A program made the position numbers and the translations under genes. Positions 52,313-61,637 of a stretch of DNA of 64,000 bases are shown here, in pieces. The DNA lies in the NCBI GenBank assembly GCA_964391865.1, contig CAYMNQ010000003.1, positions 372,001-436,000 of the forward strand. Reading direction: 5' to 3'. The stretch is from DASZQL01 sp964391865. Lineage in GTDB: Bacteria > Planctomycetota > Phycisphaerae > Phycisphaerales > UBA1924. Numbering within the stretch: the first letter of the stretch is position 1; every line of letters starts with the position of its first letter. The notes below the pieces were generated by a model. It had not been told where the DNA came from, searched no databases, and saw nothing but the letters and a program-made list of their open reading frames with translations.

Positions 52313-52726
52313 ATGTCCACAACTCATCAATCAGATCAGGGCGGCGCGGGGTCGAGCTCGGGCGACATTGATTGCCCCAAATGTTCGAGTCGGATGTCAA
52401 TCGTGAATTCTGGCAGCGTGGAGATTGATCGCTGCATGAAGTGCGGCGGACTGTGGTTTGACGCGCTCGAACTCGAGAAGCTGCTGCAGCAGCGCAGCGC
52501 GATGAAGCGTATTGATTCGGCTGGAGGATCCGTTGCCCCGGACGCGCAGGCACAATTCTGCCCCCGCGACAAGGCGAGGCTGATTGACATGAGGCATCTC
52601 GACCAGCCGCACGTTAAGTATGAGTCGTGCAAGATATGCGGCGGGTTGTTCCTTGACGCCGGTGAGCTCAACGACCTGTCGGTTCATACCCTGGCCGAGC
52701 GCGTTCGCCGGGCATTGAAACTCTAA
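52313..52726 (+). CDS. Zinc-ribbon protein with two TFIIB-like modules
   Basis: 137 residues. Two copies of the zf-TFIIB pattern: C-P-K-C-S-S-R-M ... C-M-K-C-G-G-L-W-F-D and C-P-R-D-K-A-R-L ... C-K-I-C-G-G-L-F-L-D, each followed by an A-x-E-L helix. Small proteins of this kind bind Zn and are common in Planctomycetes; the role is unknown. Divergent from the dipeptidase, from which it is 46 bases away. Confidence 0.85.
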   Translation: MSTTHQSDQGGAGSSSGDIDCPKCSSRMSIVNSGSVEIDRCMKCGGLWFDALELEKLLQQRSAMKRIDSAGGSVAPDAQAQFCPRDKARLIDMRHLDQPHVKYESCKICGGLFLDAGELNDLSVHTLAERVRRALKL

Positions 52727-52749
52727 ATCAGTCGACCAACGAACCAAAA

Positions 52750-52780
52750 GAGCGGCGCGCCCGACGGGGCGCGATGCTCT
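52750..52780 (-). terminator. Hairpin near the Cys-rich gene 3
   Basis: CGCGCCC (52756-52762) and GGGCGCG (52767-52773) form a 7-bp stem, with GAGC and GCTC outside it. It follows the stop codon of the 52853-55519 gene on the minus strand by about 70 bases. No T-tract. Confidence 0.6.
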
Positions 52781-52852
52781 GACGAACTCCTTCACGAGCG
52801 CAACCCATCGCGGCGTCTTGGCCGCGTGAATCGATCGAAGATCAATCGCCGA

Positions 52853-55519
52853 TCACCGGCACATCCAGCCCCACTGCGAGAGGACGAGCGCGATGTCGGC
52901 CAGCCCGACGATGCCGTCGCCGTTGCAGTCGCCCGCCGGGCCGGGGCCGCCCCAGTTGGCGAGGATCGCGGCGATGTCACTCAGCGTGATCATGCCGTCG
53001 CCGTTGTTATCGCAGAGGCACATCGCAAGCTGCTCGGTGATGCGCATCGAGTACCCGCCGCACTCGCAGGGGAAATCGCTCGGCAGGATCGGGCGGACTT
53101 CGACGACGATGATGCCGTTGCTCGGCGCGATGAACGTGATCGCGCTGCCGGTGCATTGATCGACGAGCCTGCTGAACAGCGGCGGGACCACGTCGCACGT
53201 CTCGCCGGGCGACAGGAAGTAAAGGTTCACGATCCCCGTGAACTGCGAGCTGAAGCCGATGGTGTACGTCGCGCCGACCTTCGCGTTGATGTACCAGTGA
53301 TCGACATCGAAGCTTGCGCCCATCGAGAAGAGCCGCCCGCACGCCTCCACCGGCGGCGTGAGGAACTGCGAGCCTGGCGCCGCGGGGTCGCACACGTCGT
53401 TGCGGTGGTCGCCGCAGATTTCGTTCTCGGGCACCGCGCCGACGGGGCACGGGTCGGGGCAGGGGCACAGCGGCGGCAGATCAACGCACACCGTTTCGGC
53501 GCAGCACGGGTCGATGTCGATGTCATGCACTTCAACATCGAAGCACACCGCCGAGCCGGGCGCCCCGCCGCTGATGAAGAAGCACACCACCGCGGAACTT
53601 CCGGGGGGCAAGCCGCCCGCTGGCAGGGGCGAGGGCGTAGTGAAGTGCTGGGGTGAGAAGCTTGGCGGGTTCAGCAGGTCCGGGTCGATGATGAAGAGGT
53701 GATGGAAGTTGAACGCCGGCGCGTTGGTCAGGTTCGTGATGTTCAGGCACACCTGCACGCGGTTCGGGTCCGCCGCCGTCGGCGCGGGGGTGACGGACTG
53801 CGTCGTGATCTCCATGCAGCACACGGGCGGCGTGATGCAGATGTCGCGCCGGCAGCACTCGACGCTCGGCTGCCCCGGCTGCGTCTTGCGCAGGATCATC
53901 GTGAAGCAAGTCTCGATCCCCGCCGGCGCGCCGCTGACGGTGATCGTGAAACATCGCGTGTCGCCGTTCGCGAGCGGGGGGTTGATGGCGAACGCAGGGT
54001 TCGAGAGCATCACGCCCGGCGGGGGGATGATCGAGAGCGCGTTCACCGTCTGCCCGCTGGTGTTCGTGACGCAGAAGGTCCAGGAGTAGCCGGGCGTGTT
54101 GCCGCCGGCGATGCACTCGAGTTCCTCGGTGACGACTTCCATGCAGCAGCACTTGTAGTGCGCCACATCGCCGATGCGTCCCTTGCTCTGCACGGTGAAG
54201 ACGCCGTCGAGGTCGATGAAATAGCCGGTGGGGTGGATGGTGGCGAGGGTATTGCCGCTCGCGGGGGTTCGCTGGATGCCGTAGATCGCCGGCGTGCCGA
54301 CGAGGTTGTCGCCCGTGGACCACAGGTTGTCGTCGCAATCGAACGCCACGCCGCCGGCGGCGTTGCGCCCGAGGTGGACCGGATTTCCGATGAGGAACTC
54401 ACGCGCCGGCGCGGTCGAGGTCCACACGCCCGCGATGAGTTCGCATTCGAGGTTCCGCGCGGTGTGCCCGTCGGAAGCGGTGGCGACCTGCGCGCCCGGG
54501 CCGACGTCGTTCGCCATCACTGTCTCGGCGAGCATCATCCGGCCGACGCTCGAGAACGCGATATCGGAGACGGGGTTGGAGAAGTCGCCGAAGAGGACGG
54601 GCACGGTGACCTCGAGTTGTGATACGCCCGTGAAGTCTCCCGTGGGTGTGAGCGCGATGGAGTGGACGGTGTTCGCGGTGCCCGCCGCGGCGCGGGCGCG
54701 GTCCTCGGTCCAGAGGCTGAAATAGAGCCGCCCGTTGTGCGTCTGCACCGCCCAGGGGCGCTTGCCGAGCGACTCGAATCCTGGCGCGGCACCGGGCTCG
54801 GCGGGGCAGGGTCCGGCGACGTTGGTGGTGATCGTGCCGCCGGCGGCGTCAAGGGTTCCTTTGCAGTTGCCCGCGAGGTCGAGCGAGTAGATCCGCCCGT
54901 CGTGGAAGTTCGAGACGTAGAAGCGCGCGGTCATCGCGTCGAAGCAGATGTTGCCCAGCCCAGGCCCCGTGCCGCCGCCCGCGCCGAGGTTGGGCAGCGT
55001 GGCGAAGAGCGAGACGTTGCCGTTCGAGCCGTCGAGTTTGTAGATCTCCCCGCCGTTCGCGGTGCTGGGGAATGGCGACGTGGCGAAGGGCGTGGTCTGA
55101 ATGTTGTCGTACGCCGGGTTGTCGCTGCCGTAGGTCGTGGTGGCGGTGACGTAGATGTTGGGCGGGCTGGCGTTGTCGAGCGTGATGCCGAAGACCTGCC
55201 CGATGTTCCGCGCGTGCCAGCGGTGCTGGGGTGGGCCGAAGTCGTTGTGGAACATGGCGGCGGGCCAGTTGTTCGGCCCGGGGCCGACATCGGGCACCAG
55301 CGCGCCGGGGATGCGCGTGTCGATCACGCCGGCGCTCGGCGCATCGAGGTTGATCCCGCTGAACGGGTCGAAGGGCGTGTTCCACCCGCTGAAGCAGGTG
55401 ACGGCGGAGTAGCCGCACTCGATCGGCAGCGTGGCTTCGGTCTGCGCGATCGAGGAACCAGCGACGGCAAACGCGCCGAACACCATCGCCGCAGCGCGGA
55501 CCAGAGAACGAGTGAACAC
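52853..55519 (-). CDS. Cys-rich secreted protein 1 of three tandem paralogs, dockerin-tailed
   Basis: 888 residues. The GTG at 55519 has AAGGAGG 6 bases upstream, a far better ribosome binding site than the ATG at 55546. Signal peptide (A-A-M-V-F-G-A-F-A-V-A-G-S-S-I-A). N-terminal part (about 450 residues) resembles a beta-propeller-like secreted domain (Y-G-S-D-N-P-A-Y-D-N, V-N-F/V-S-L-F-A-T-L-P-N). Then a Cys-rich module (C-C-C-M-E-V, W-T-F-C-V-T-N-T-S-G-Q, C-C-R-R-D-I-C-I-T-P-P-V-C-C) shared with the two genes upstream (on the minus strand), and the dockerin-like end Q-W-G-W-M-C-R. Role unknown; extracellular. Confidence 0.82.
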   Translation of the reverse strand: MFTRSLVRAAAMVFGAFAVAGSSIAQTEATLPIECGYSAVTCFSGWNTPFDPFSGINLDAPSAGVIDTRIPGALVPDVGPGPNNWPAAMFHNDFGPPQHRWHARNIGQVFGITLDNASPPNIYVTATTTYGSDNPAYDNIQTTPFATSPFPSTANGGEIYKLDGSNGNVSLFATLPNLGAGGGTGPGLGNICFDAMTARFYVSNFHDGRIYSLDLAGNCKGTLDAAGGTITTNVAGPCPAEPGAAPGFESLGKRPWAVQTHNGRLYFSLWTEDRARAAAGTANTVHSIALTPTGDFTGVSQLEVTVPVLFGDFSNPVSDIAFSSVGRMMLAETVMANDVGPGAQVATASDGHTARNLECELIAGVWTSTAPAREFLIGNPVHLGRNAAGGVAFDCDDNLWSTGDNLVGTPAIYGIQRTPASGNTLATIHPTGYFIDLDGVFTVQSKGRIGDVAHYKCCCMEVVTEELECIAGGNTPGYSWTFCVTNTSGQTVNALSIIPPPGVMLSNPAFAINPPLANGDTRCFTITVSGAPAGIETCFTMILRKTQPGQPSVECCRRDICITPPVCCMEITTQSVTPAPTAADPNRVQVCLNITNLTNAPAFNFHHLFIIDPDLLNPPSFSPQHFTTPSPLPAGGLPPGSSAVVCFFISGGAPGSAVCFDVEVHDIDIDPCCAETVCVDLPPLCPCPDPCPVGAVPENEICGDHRNDVCDPAAPGSQFLTPPVEACGRLFSMGASFDVDHWYINAKVGATYTIGFSSQFTGIVNLYFLSPGETCDVVPPLFSRLVDQCTGSAITFIAPSNGIIVVEVRPILPSDFPCECGGYSMRITEQLAMCLCDNNGDGMITLSDIAAILANWGGPGPAGDCNGDGIVGLADIALVLSQWGWMCR

Positions 55520-55574
55520 CGGGCGCCTCCTTCCGATCGAGAGCATCGGGGGACATCGTGGGCCTTCCGGCCCG

Positions 55575-55612
55575 GGAATCGGGCGCGGCGTCTTTCAACG
55601 CCGCGCCCGTGA
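55575..55612 (-). terminator. Hairpin at the end of Cys-rich paralog 2
   Basis: GGGCGCGGCGT (55581-55591) and ACGCCGCGCCC (55598-55608) form a perfect 11-bp stem with a CTTTCA loop. It follows the stop of the 55630-58317 gene by about 20 bases. Confidence 0.75.
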
Positions 55613-55629
55613 GAAAGCTCAGTCACTGA

Positions 55630-58317
55630 TCACTGGCAGACTTCGCCCCAGTGCTGGATCAGACCGGCGACGTCGGCGAGGCCAACCACGCCGTCGCGGT
55701 TGCAGTCGCCCGCCGGCCCGGCGGTGCTCCAGTTCTGGATCACGACCGCGAGGTCGCCCAGCCCGATCGAGCCGCTGCCGTCCTCGTCACCGATGCACGC
55801 CGGCGAGATCTGCGTGATGGTGAAGCCGTAGTTGCCGCACTCGCAGGGGACCATCGGCGGGACGATCGGCATCACGTTGATCGCCAGAATCCCGATGTCA
55901 GGGATCGTGAACGTCACCGTGACGCTCAGGCACGGGTCGAGCAGGAACTGCTGCAGCGGGAAGCCGGGGCAGGGCACTCCCTGCGGGATGAAGTTCACCG
56001 ACACCTGCGCCAGGAACTGCGTGCTGAAGGTCATGGTGTACGTCGCACCGGGAGTGCCGGTGAAGTACCACCAATCCGAATCAGCGCCACCGGCGGCGTC
56101 GGTCGACACCTGGCCGCACGCACGGGTCGAGAGCGTGTGGATCGTCGAGCCGGGCCCGAACGGATCACACACGTCGTTGATGTGCTGCATGCACGGCTCG
56201 TTCTCGGGGATCGCGCCGGGGATGCACGGGTCCGGGCAGGCGCAGTCGGTCTGGCCCGGTGGGATGATGACGCACACCGTTTCCGAGCAGCACGGGTCGA
56301 TATCGATATCGTGCACTTCGATATCGAAGCACACGGTGGTGCCTGGCGTGGGGTTGTTGATGAAGAAGCAGATGTTCACCGTCTGCCCCGGCAGCAAGCC
56401 GCCGACGGGCAGGCCGCTGCCCGAGAAGAAGTGCTGCGGGTTGAAGGTCGGCGGGTTCAGGAGGTCCGGGTCGATGATGAACAGGTGATGGAACGCGAAG
56501 CCCGGCCCGTTGGTCTCGTTGGTGATGTCAAGGCACACCTGCACTCGATTCGGGTCGGTGCCCGTCGGCGCCGGCGTCACCACCTGGTTGCTCGTCTCGA
56601 AGCAGCACACCGGGGGCGTGATGCACACCTCGCGGCGGCAGCACTCGACGCTCGGCTGCCCGGTCTGCGTGCGCCGCAGGATCATCGTGAAGCAGCCCGT
56701 CTGCCCGGCGGGCAAGCCGCTGAGCACGAGGGTGAAGCAGCGCGTATCGCCGTTGGCGAGCGGGGGGTTGATCGCGAACGCCTGGTTCGACAGCGTTACG
56801 CCGCTGGGCGTGATGATCGACAGCGCGTTGGCGGTCTGCCCGCTGGTGTTGGTGACGCAGAAAGTCCAGTTATACGCCGCGGGGGTGCTGCCGGGGACGC
56901 AGTCGAGCTCCTCGGTGGCGACCTCCATGCAGCAGCAGCGGTAGACCGCGACGCTGCCGATGCGGTTCTTGCTCTGCACGCTGGAGATCTGGTCGATATC
57001 GATGAAGTAGCCGACGGCGCCGATGGTCGCCAGCGTGTTGCCGTTCGCCGGCGTGCGCTGCAGGCCGTAGACCGCCGTGCTGCTGGCGGGCATCTGGTCG
57101 ATGGTGGACCAGAGGTTGTCGTCGCAGTCGAAGTCGATGCCGCCCGACGCGTTGGCGCCGAACTGCACCGGGTTGCCCATCAGGAACTCGCGCGCCGGCG
57201 CGGTGGCGGTCCACACGCCCGCGATGAGTTCGAATTCGAGGTTCCGGGCCGCGTGACCCTCAAAGCCGGTCGCGGGCTGCGCGCCGATGCCGACGTCGTT
57301 GAGCATCACGCGCTCCGCGACCATCATCCGCCCCTGGCTCGAGAACATGATGTCCGAGACCGGGTTGGACCAGTTCGTATTGAAGATCGGCAACGTCACT
57401 TCCAGCTGCGACACGCCGCTGAAATCGCCCGTCGGCGTGAGCGCGATCGAGTGCACCGTGTTCGCCGCGGTGGCGCTCGGGCGCCCGCGGTCCTCGCTCC
57501 AGATGCCGTAGTAGAGCCGGCCGTTGTTCACCGCGACGCCCCACGCCCGCTCGCCGAGCGGCGCGAAGCCGGGGACGGCGGAAGAATCAGCAGGGCACGG
57601 CCCGGTGCTGTTGGTCGTGATCGCGCCGGTCGAGTGCTTGAACGTCCCGCGGCAGTTGCCCGCGAGGTCGTACGCGTACACGCGCCCGTCATGGAAGTTG
57701 GTGATGTAGAGCCGGCCGTGCTCGGCGCTGAAACACAGGTTGCCGAGCCCCGGGCCGGTCCCGCCGCCCGCGCCCGCGTTGGGCAGGGTGGCGAAGAGCG
57801 AGATGTTGCCGGTCGTGCCGTCGAGCTTGTACACCTCGCCGCCGGTCGCGGCGCCCGGGAAGGGCGAGGTGGCGAAGGGCGACGTGTTGGCGTTGTCGTA
57901 CGCGACGTTGTCGCTGCCGTAGCCCGTCGACGCGGTGACGTAGATGTTGGGGTTCGGCGCGTTGTCGAACTCCACGCCGAAGAGCTGCCCGAGATTCGCG
58001 GCGGTCCATTGATGGTTCGCCGGCCCGCTCGCGTTGTAGAACATCGCCGCCGCCCAGCTGTTCGGGCCGGGGCCCGGGTCGGGCACGGTCGCGCCGGGGA
58101 TGCGGTTATCGATCACCATCACCACGGGGTTGTTCAGGTTGATCCCGCTGAACGGGTTGAACGGCTGAACAAAGTTTGAGAACGCGGTCGCCGCCGATTC
58201 GCCGCAGCGCACCGGGAACGGCGCCTCGGGCGTGCCGGTCTGCGCCTGCAGAGTTCCGGCGCTCGCCGCCGCGAACACCGCGGCATGGAGCAGTCGTGTC
58301 ATCGTCTTTGGGAACAT
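55630..58317 (-). CDS. Cys-rich secreted protein 2 of three tandem paralogs
   Basis: 895 residues. ATG at 58317 has AAGGAGG upstream. Signal peptide (L-L-H-A-A-V-F-A-A-A-S-A-G-T-L-Q-A-Q). The propeller-like N-terminus (Y-G-S-D-N-V-A-Y-D-N, F-A-T-L-P-N-A-G-A-G) and the Cys-rich module (C-C-C-M-E-V-A-T-E-E-L, W-T-F-C-V-T-N-T-S-G-Q-T-A-N-A, C-C-R-R-E-V-C-I-T-P-P-V-C-C) are close to those of the 52853-55519 protein along their whole length. End: H-W-G-E-V-C-Q. It is therefore a full tandem duplicate. Confidence 0.84.
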   Translation of the reverse strand: MFPKTMTRLLHAAVFAAASAGTLQAQTGTPEAPFPVRCGESAATAFSNFVQPFNPFSGINLNNPVVMVIDNRIPGATVPDPGPGPNSWAAAMFYNASGPANHQWTAANLGQLFGVEFDNAPNPNIYVTASTGYGSDNVAYDNANTSPFATSPFPGAATGGEVYKLDGTTGNISLFATLPNAGAGGGTGPGLGNLCFSAEHGRLYITNFHDGRVYAYDLAGNCRGTFKHSTGAITTNSTGPCPADSSAVPGFAPLGERAWGVAVNNGRLYYGIWSEDRGRPSATAANTVHSIALTPTGDFSGVSQLEVTLPIFNTNWSNPVSDIMFSSQGRMMVAERVMLNDVGIGAQPATGFEGHAARNLEFELIAGVWTATAPAREFLMGNPVQFGANASGGIDFDCDDNLWSTIDQMPASSTAVYGLQRTPANGNTLATIGAVGYFIDIDQISSVQSKNRIGSVAVYRCCCMEVATEELDCVPGSTPAAYNWTFCVTNTSGQTANALSIITPSGVTLSNQAFAINPPLANGDTRCFTLVLSGLPAGQTGCFTMILRRTQTGQPSVECCRREVCITPPVCCFETSNQVVTPAPTGTDPNRVQVCLDITNETNGPGFAFHHLFIIDPDLLNPPTFNPQHFFSGSGLPVGGLLPGQTVNICFFINNPTPGTTVCFDIEVHDIDIDPCCSETVCVIIPPGQTDCACPDPCIPGAIPENEPCMQHINDVCDPFGPGSTIHTLSTRACGQVSTDAAGGADSDWWYFTGTPGATYTMTFSTQFLAQVSVNFIPQGVPCPGFPLQQFLLDPCLSVTVTFTIPDIGILAINVMPIVPPMVPCECGNYGFTITQISPACIGDEDGSGSIGLGDLAVVIQNWSTAGPAGDCNRDGVVGLADVAGLIQHWGEVCQ

Positions 58318-58379
58318 CGTCAAGTCCTCCTTCGAGGGGTTGGAGCAGCGAATCTCTTTCACGGGGGTCACGGGGGTCT

Positions 58380-58420
58380 TGATCGCGGGCGGGGTCGGTT
58401 GACCCCGCCCGCGCGGGTCA
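58380..58420 (-). terminator. 12-bp hairpin at the end of Cys-rich paralog 3
   Basis: GCGGGCGGGGTC (58385-58396) and GACCCCGCCCGC (58401-58412) form a perfect 12-bp stem with a GGTT loop, about 25 bases past the stop codon of the 58438-60438 gene. Confidence 0.8.
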
Positions 58421-58437
58421 TCTCTTGAATCGAAGGC

Positions 58438-60438
58438 TCAGTCGCACAACTGGCCCCACTCCTGAATCAGGATCGACAGGTCAACGAGGTCGACCAGCCC
58501 ACTGCGGTTCGCGTCGCCAATCGGGCCGACGGTGGCCCAGTTGTTGATCAGCGTCGCCACGTCCGCGAGTCCGACCACGCCGTCGAAGTTCAGGTCGCCG
58601 GTGCAGAGCGGTTGAGCCTGACTGACGCGCAGCCCGTACTCGTTGCAGATGTCGCACGGCAGGTCAACACCCGACTGCACCGGGTCCACCACGACGATTG
58701 CAACGCCGGTGCCCGGCGCCGTGAACGTGAGGAGTTCGTTGGTGCAGGGCTGGACGAACCGCGTGAACAGCCCCACGCCGTCGGCGCAGCCGCCGCCCGC
58801 GGCGATGAAGTTGATCGTCACCTGTGCGGCGAACTGAGCGCGGAACTGAACGGTGTAGCTCGACCCGCCGACCACGGAGAAGTACCACCAGTCGGAGTCG
58901 GCCATCGGGCCGTTGATGAACGTCGTGCCGCAGTGCGCCTTGTCGAACGACATGAAGGGTGTCGTCGCGTCGAGCTGGCACATGTCATTCAGATGCATGC
59001 CGCACGGTTCCATCTCGCGCACCGCGTCGGGCGGGCAGTCGATCGGGCACGGGCACGCCGTCCCGCCCGGCACGTCCACGCACACCATCTCCGAGCAGCA
59101 AGGATCGATGTTGATGTCGTGCACCTCGATGTCGAAGCACACCTGCGAGCCGGGTGTCGGGTTGTTGATGAAGAAGCAGATGGTCGCCGTCCCGCCGGGG
59201 GGCAGCCCGCCCGCCGGCAGCGGGGAGGGCGTCGTGAAGTACTGCGGCCCGAATGTCGGCGGGTTGAACAGGTCCGGGTCGATGATGAACAGGTGGTGGA
59301 AGTTGAACCCCGGCGCGTTCGTCTCGTTGGTGATGTCGAGGCACACCTGCACGCGGTTCGGATCCGCCGCCGTCGGTGCGGGAGTCACCACCACGTTGCT
59401 CGTCTCGAAGCAGCAGCCCGGCGGGTTGATGCACACCTCCGCGCGGCAGCATTCCACCGCCGGCTGACCGGGCAGCGTGCGCCGCAGGATGAACGTGAAG
59501 CACGAATCAACGCCCGCCGGTGCGCCGGTCACGGTCAGCGTGAAGCAGCGCGCGTCGCCGTCCGCCAGCGGCGGGTTGATCGCGAACGCCTGATTCGACA
59601 GCATCACGCCGCTGGGCGTGATGATCGACAGCGCGTTCGCCGTCTGCCCGCTGGTGTTGGTGACGCAGAAGGTCCAGTTGTAGCTGGGCTGGCTGCCGGG
59701 GATGCAGTCAAGCTCGGTGGTCGTCACTTCCATGCAGCCGCACTGGTCGCGCCGCAGGCACAGGTTGTCGTATCCGGCGATCTCCGCCGGGTTTGCCGTG
59801 AAGTCGATGGGCAGGCGGATTTCCTGCACGTTCGCCAGCAGCGTGTTCCAGTCGGCGTTGGTGCCGGTGATCATCGTCCAGACGCCGTCCGGCCCGGTGG
59901 GCAGGTTGCCCGTCGTATCGGTGAAGCCGATCGGCGCGCAGATCGTGTGCCACCCGCCCGCGGGGCCCGCGTCGGTGGTGATGAAGTTGTTCGCGGTGAA
60001 CCGCGCCACGAACCCGCCGCCCAGGATTGTGAACGACGGCGTGATCGGGATCCACCCCTGCGTGTCGCACAGCGGGTTGCCCGCGAAGCAGCCGTCGTTG
60101 AAGAGCCGGATGTCAAAGCAGAACGCGCCGCAGTTGCCCTGCGCGTACTCCGCCCAGTTCCCGCCGCAAATGCCCGGCCCGCACGCGACCGACGAACCCG
60201 ACAGGTCACGAAGTCGCAGATAGAAATCCGTCGCCGCGCCGGACGGCCCCGGCTGCGCGGTCGTCACCTGGATGTTCGGCGCCGTCGGGCAGGGCGCGAA
60301 CCCCGCCGTCGTTTGGTCGCTGAAATCGACGCAGCACTCCTGCACGCCTCCGGCCCCGGCGATCGCCGAAAGACCGACCACCGCCGCCGCGCCGGAACAC
60401 AGCGCGCGCCACCACCGCCGATCGATGCGCATTCCCAT
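58438..60438 (-). CDS. Cys-rich secreted protein 3 of three tandem paralogs, different N-terminus
   Basis: 666 residues; ATG at 60438 has AAGGAG upstream. Signal peptide (A-L-C-S-G-A-A-A-V-V-G-L-S-A-I-A-G-A). The first 200 residues (C-C-V-D-F-S-D-Q-T-T-A-G-F, C-A-P-I-G-F-T-D-T-T-G-N-L-P-T-G) differ from the other two and look like a jelly-roll domain, with a laminin-like or carbohydrate-binding character in strand pattern only. From C-M-E-V-T-T-T-E-L-D-C on, the Cys-rich module is the shared one. End: E-W-G-Q-L-C-D. Confidence 0.82.
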   Translation of the reverse strand: MGMRIDRRWWRALCSGAAAVVGLSAIAGAGGVQECCVDFSDQTTAGFAPCPTAPNIQVTTAQPGPSGAATDFYLRLRDLSGSSVACGPGICGGNWAEYAQGNCGAFCFDIRLFNDGCFAGNPLCDTQGWIPITPSFTILGGGFVARFTANNFITTDAGPAGGWHTICAPIGFTDTTGNLPTGPDGVWTMITGTNADWNTLLANVQEIRLPIDFTANPAEIAGYDNLCLRRDQCGCMEVTTTELDCIPGSQPSYNWTFCVTNTSGQTANALSIITPSGVMLSNQAFAINPPLADGDARCFTLTVTGAPAGVDSCFTFILRRTLPGQPAVECCRAEVCINPPGCCFETSNVVVTPAPTAADPNRVQVCLDITNETNAPGFNFHHLFIIDPDLFNPPTFGPQYFTTPSPLPAGGLPPGGTATICFFINNPTPGSQVCFDIEVHDINIDPCCSEMVCVDVPGGTACPCPIDCPPDAVREMEPCGMHLNDMCQLDATTPFMSFDKAHCGTTFINGPMADSDWWYFSVVGGSSYTVQFRAQFAAQVTINFIAAGGGCADGVGLFTRFVQPCTNELLTFTAPGTGVAIVVVDPVQSGVDLPCDICNEYGLRVSQAQPLCTGDLNFDGVVGLADVATLINNWATVGPIGDANRSGLVDLVDLSILIQEWGQLCD

Positions 60439-60920
60439 CACGATTCTCCTTCTCTCAGACAAACGGGAAAAAGACCTCGGCCGCGGACCATTCAAACCAT
60501 CCGCGCCGCCGGAGCCGCAAGCGCTCCCAGCGGGCCAGCGTTGGGAGCGCGCCGCTCCGGCGCTCTTCACAACAGTTGTGTGAAGAAACTTCGTCCCCGG
60601 CCCGCCCGGCAGCGACCAGTCACCCCAAGCGCTCACGAAACACCCATCTCCTGTGTCCGCGCGAACACACACGGCTCACACGAGCCGCCCAACAACACAC
60701 GCCGCCGCCCTCAGAACACGCCCGGCGCAACCATCGCCGGCGAATACCCATCTCCACGAGGCCCGTTCCACGCTACCTCAACGCGAACAAAGTCCAAGAG
60801 GAATGTGAAGAATTCGCTTGTAATTTGTGCTTTGTTCGGTATCGCGCGGAGCAAACCCGGATTACTTCTTGGGACGCGCGGATAACCGGCGAGGCCGGGG
60901 AGCGCCGCCGCCGCTCGGCG
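60439..60920. other. Intergenic region upstream of Cys-rich paralog 3
   Basis: 482 bases with no supported gene. The 60620-60740 stretch is rich in C and carries ACACGGC and CGGCTC-ACAC-GAGCCG (60672-60687), a 6-bp hairpin. The last 130 bases are lower in GC than the surroundings. Promoter sites could not be assigned. Confidence 0.45.
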
Positions 60921-61580
60921 TTACTGCTTGGGCAGATACGCCCGCAGCTTCTCCCACTCACCGATCTGCACCTGCCCGATGATTGCGAACTCGTTTTTAC
61001 CGCGAGGCTCCACGATCACCGCGCCGCCTTCGGGCAGTTCGTCGCCGCGGATGAGTTGGTGCGCTTTCAGAATCTGCACATGGCACACGAGGAACCGGTT
61101 CCCGTCCTTCGTGGGCGTGCCCAGCATCGGCTGGCGCTCGCGAAACGCCTGGGCGGTTTCGAGGAAGAGCGACTCCTTCGCATTGCCTTTGCCGAACGCG
61201 ATCTGCGCCGTCTCTTTCGCTCGGCACATCGGGCTGGTGAGCACCTCGCCCACCGGGATGCCGAGGTCGTTCAACGTCGCGCCGAGCGCCTTCGCCTGCT
61301 CGCGCCCCTTCTCGTTCAGGTTGCGCTGCTTGGCGCAGTCGTCGAACGTGAACCCCTCCTGATCCTTGTCGTCCTTGTTGGTCGCGGCGTGACGCATCAT
61401 CACCACGAGTTTCCCCGCGCGGAGCGCGTCGAACGCCGGCTTTGAGATCGGCGGCACATCGCTCGCGGGAGCAGCAGGGGCCGGTGCCGGCGCTGGAACC
61501 GGGGCCGGCTCACCCCCGGCGAGCGCCGCCATCCCGCAACCCAGAGCCAACATCATCAACGCGCGGCGTGCGTGTTTCAT
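60921..61580 (-). CDS. Secreted histidine phosphatase family protein
   Basis: 219 residues with a signal peptide or lipoprotein-like start (L-M-M-L-A-L-G-C-G-M-A-A-L-A-G, with a Cys in a G-C-G context) and a Pro/Ala-rich linker. The histidine phosphatase core follows: V-V-M-M-R-H-A-A-T-N (catalytic His), L-N-E-K-G-R-E-Q-A-K-A-L-G, S-P-M-C-R-A-K-E-T-A, F-L-V-C-H-V-Q-I-L (second His). The catalytic motif is R-H-A in place of R-H-G, a usual variant. Such periplasmic enzymes dephosphorylate sugar or inositol phosphates; the substrate is unknown. Start ATG 61580 chosen for the signal peptide. Confidence 0.82.
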   Translation of the reverse strand: MKHARRALMMLALGCGMAALAGGEPAPVPAPAPAPAAPASDVPPISKPAFDALRAGKLVVMMRHAATNKDDKDQEGFTFDDCAKQRNLNEKGREQAKALGATLNDLGIPVGEVLTSPMCRAKETAQIAFGKGNAKESLFLETAQAFRERQPMLGTPTKDGNRFLVCHVQILKAHQLIRGDELPEGGAVIVEPRGKNEFAIIGQVQIGEWEKLRAYLPKQ

Positions 61581-61637
61581 TGCGACGCCATCATACGAAT
61601 TGACACGATCACTCGCGTGCCCCGGCACCCTGTTCAC

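Noticed and set aside
55651..58179. Plus-strand open frame (842 codons) across Cys-rich paralog 2
   Set aside because: Shadow of the minus-strand gene; paralogous genes produce similar shadows in the same frame.
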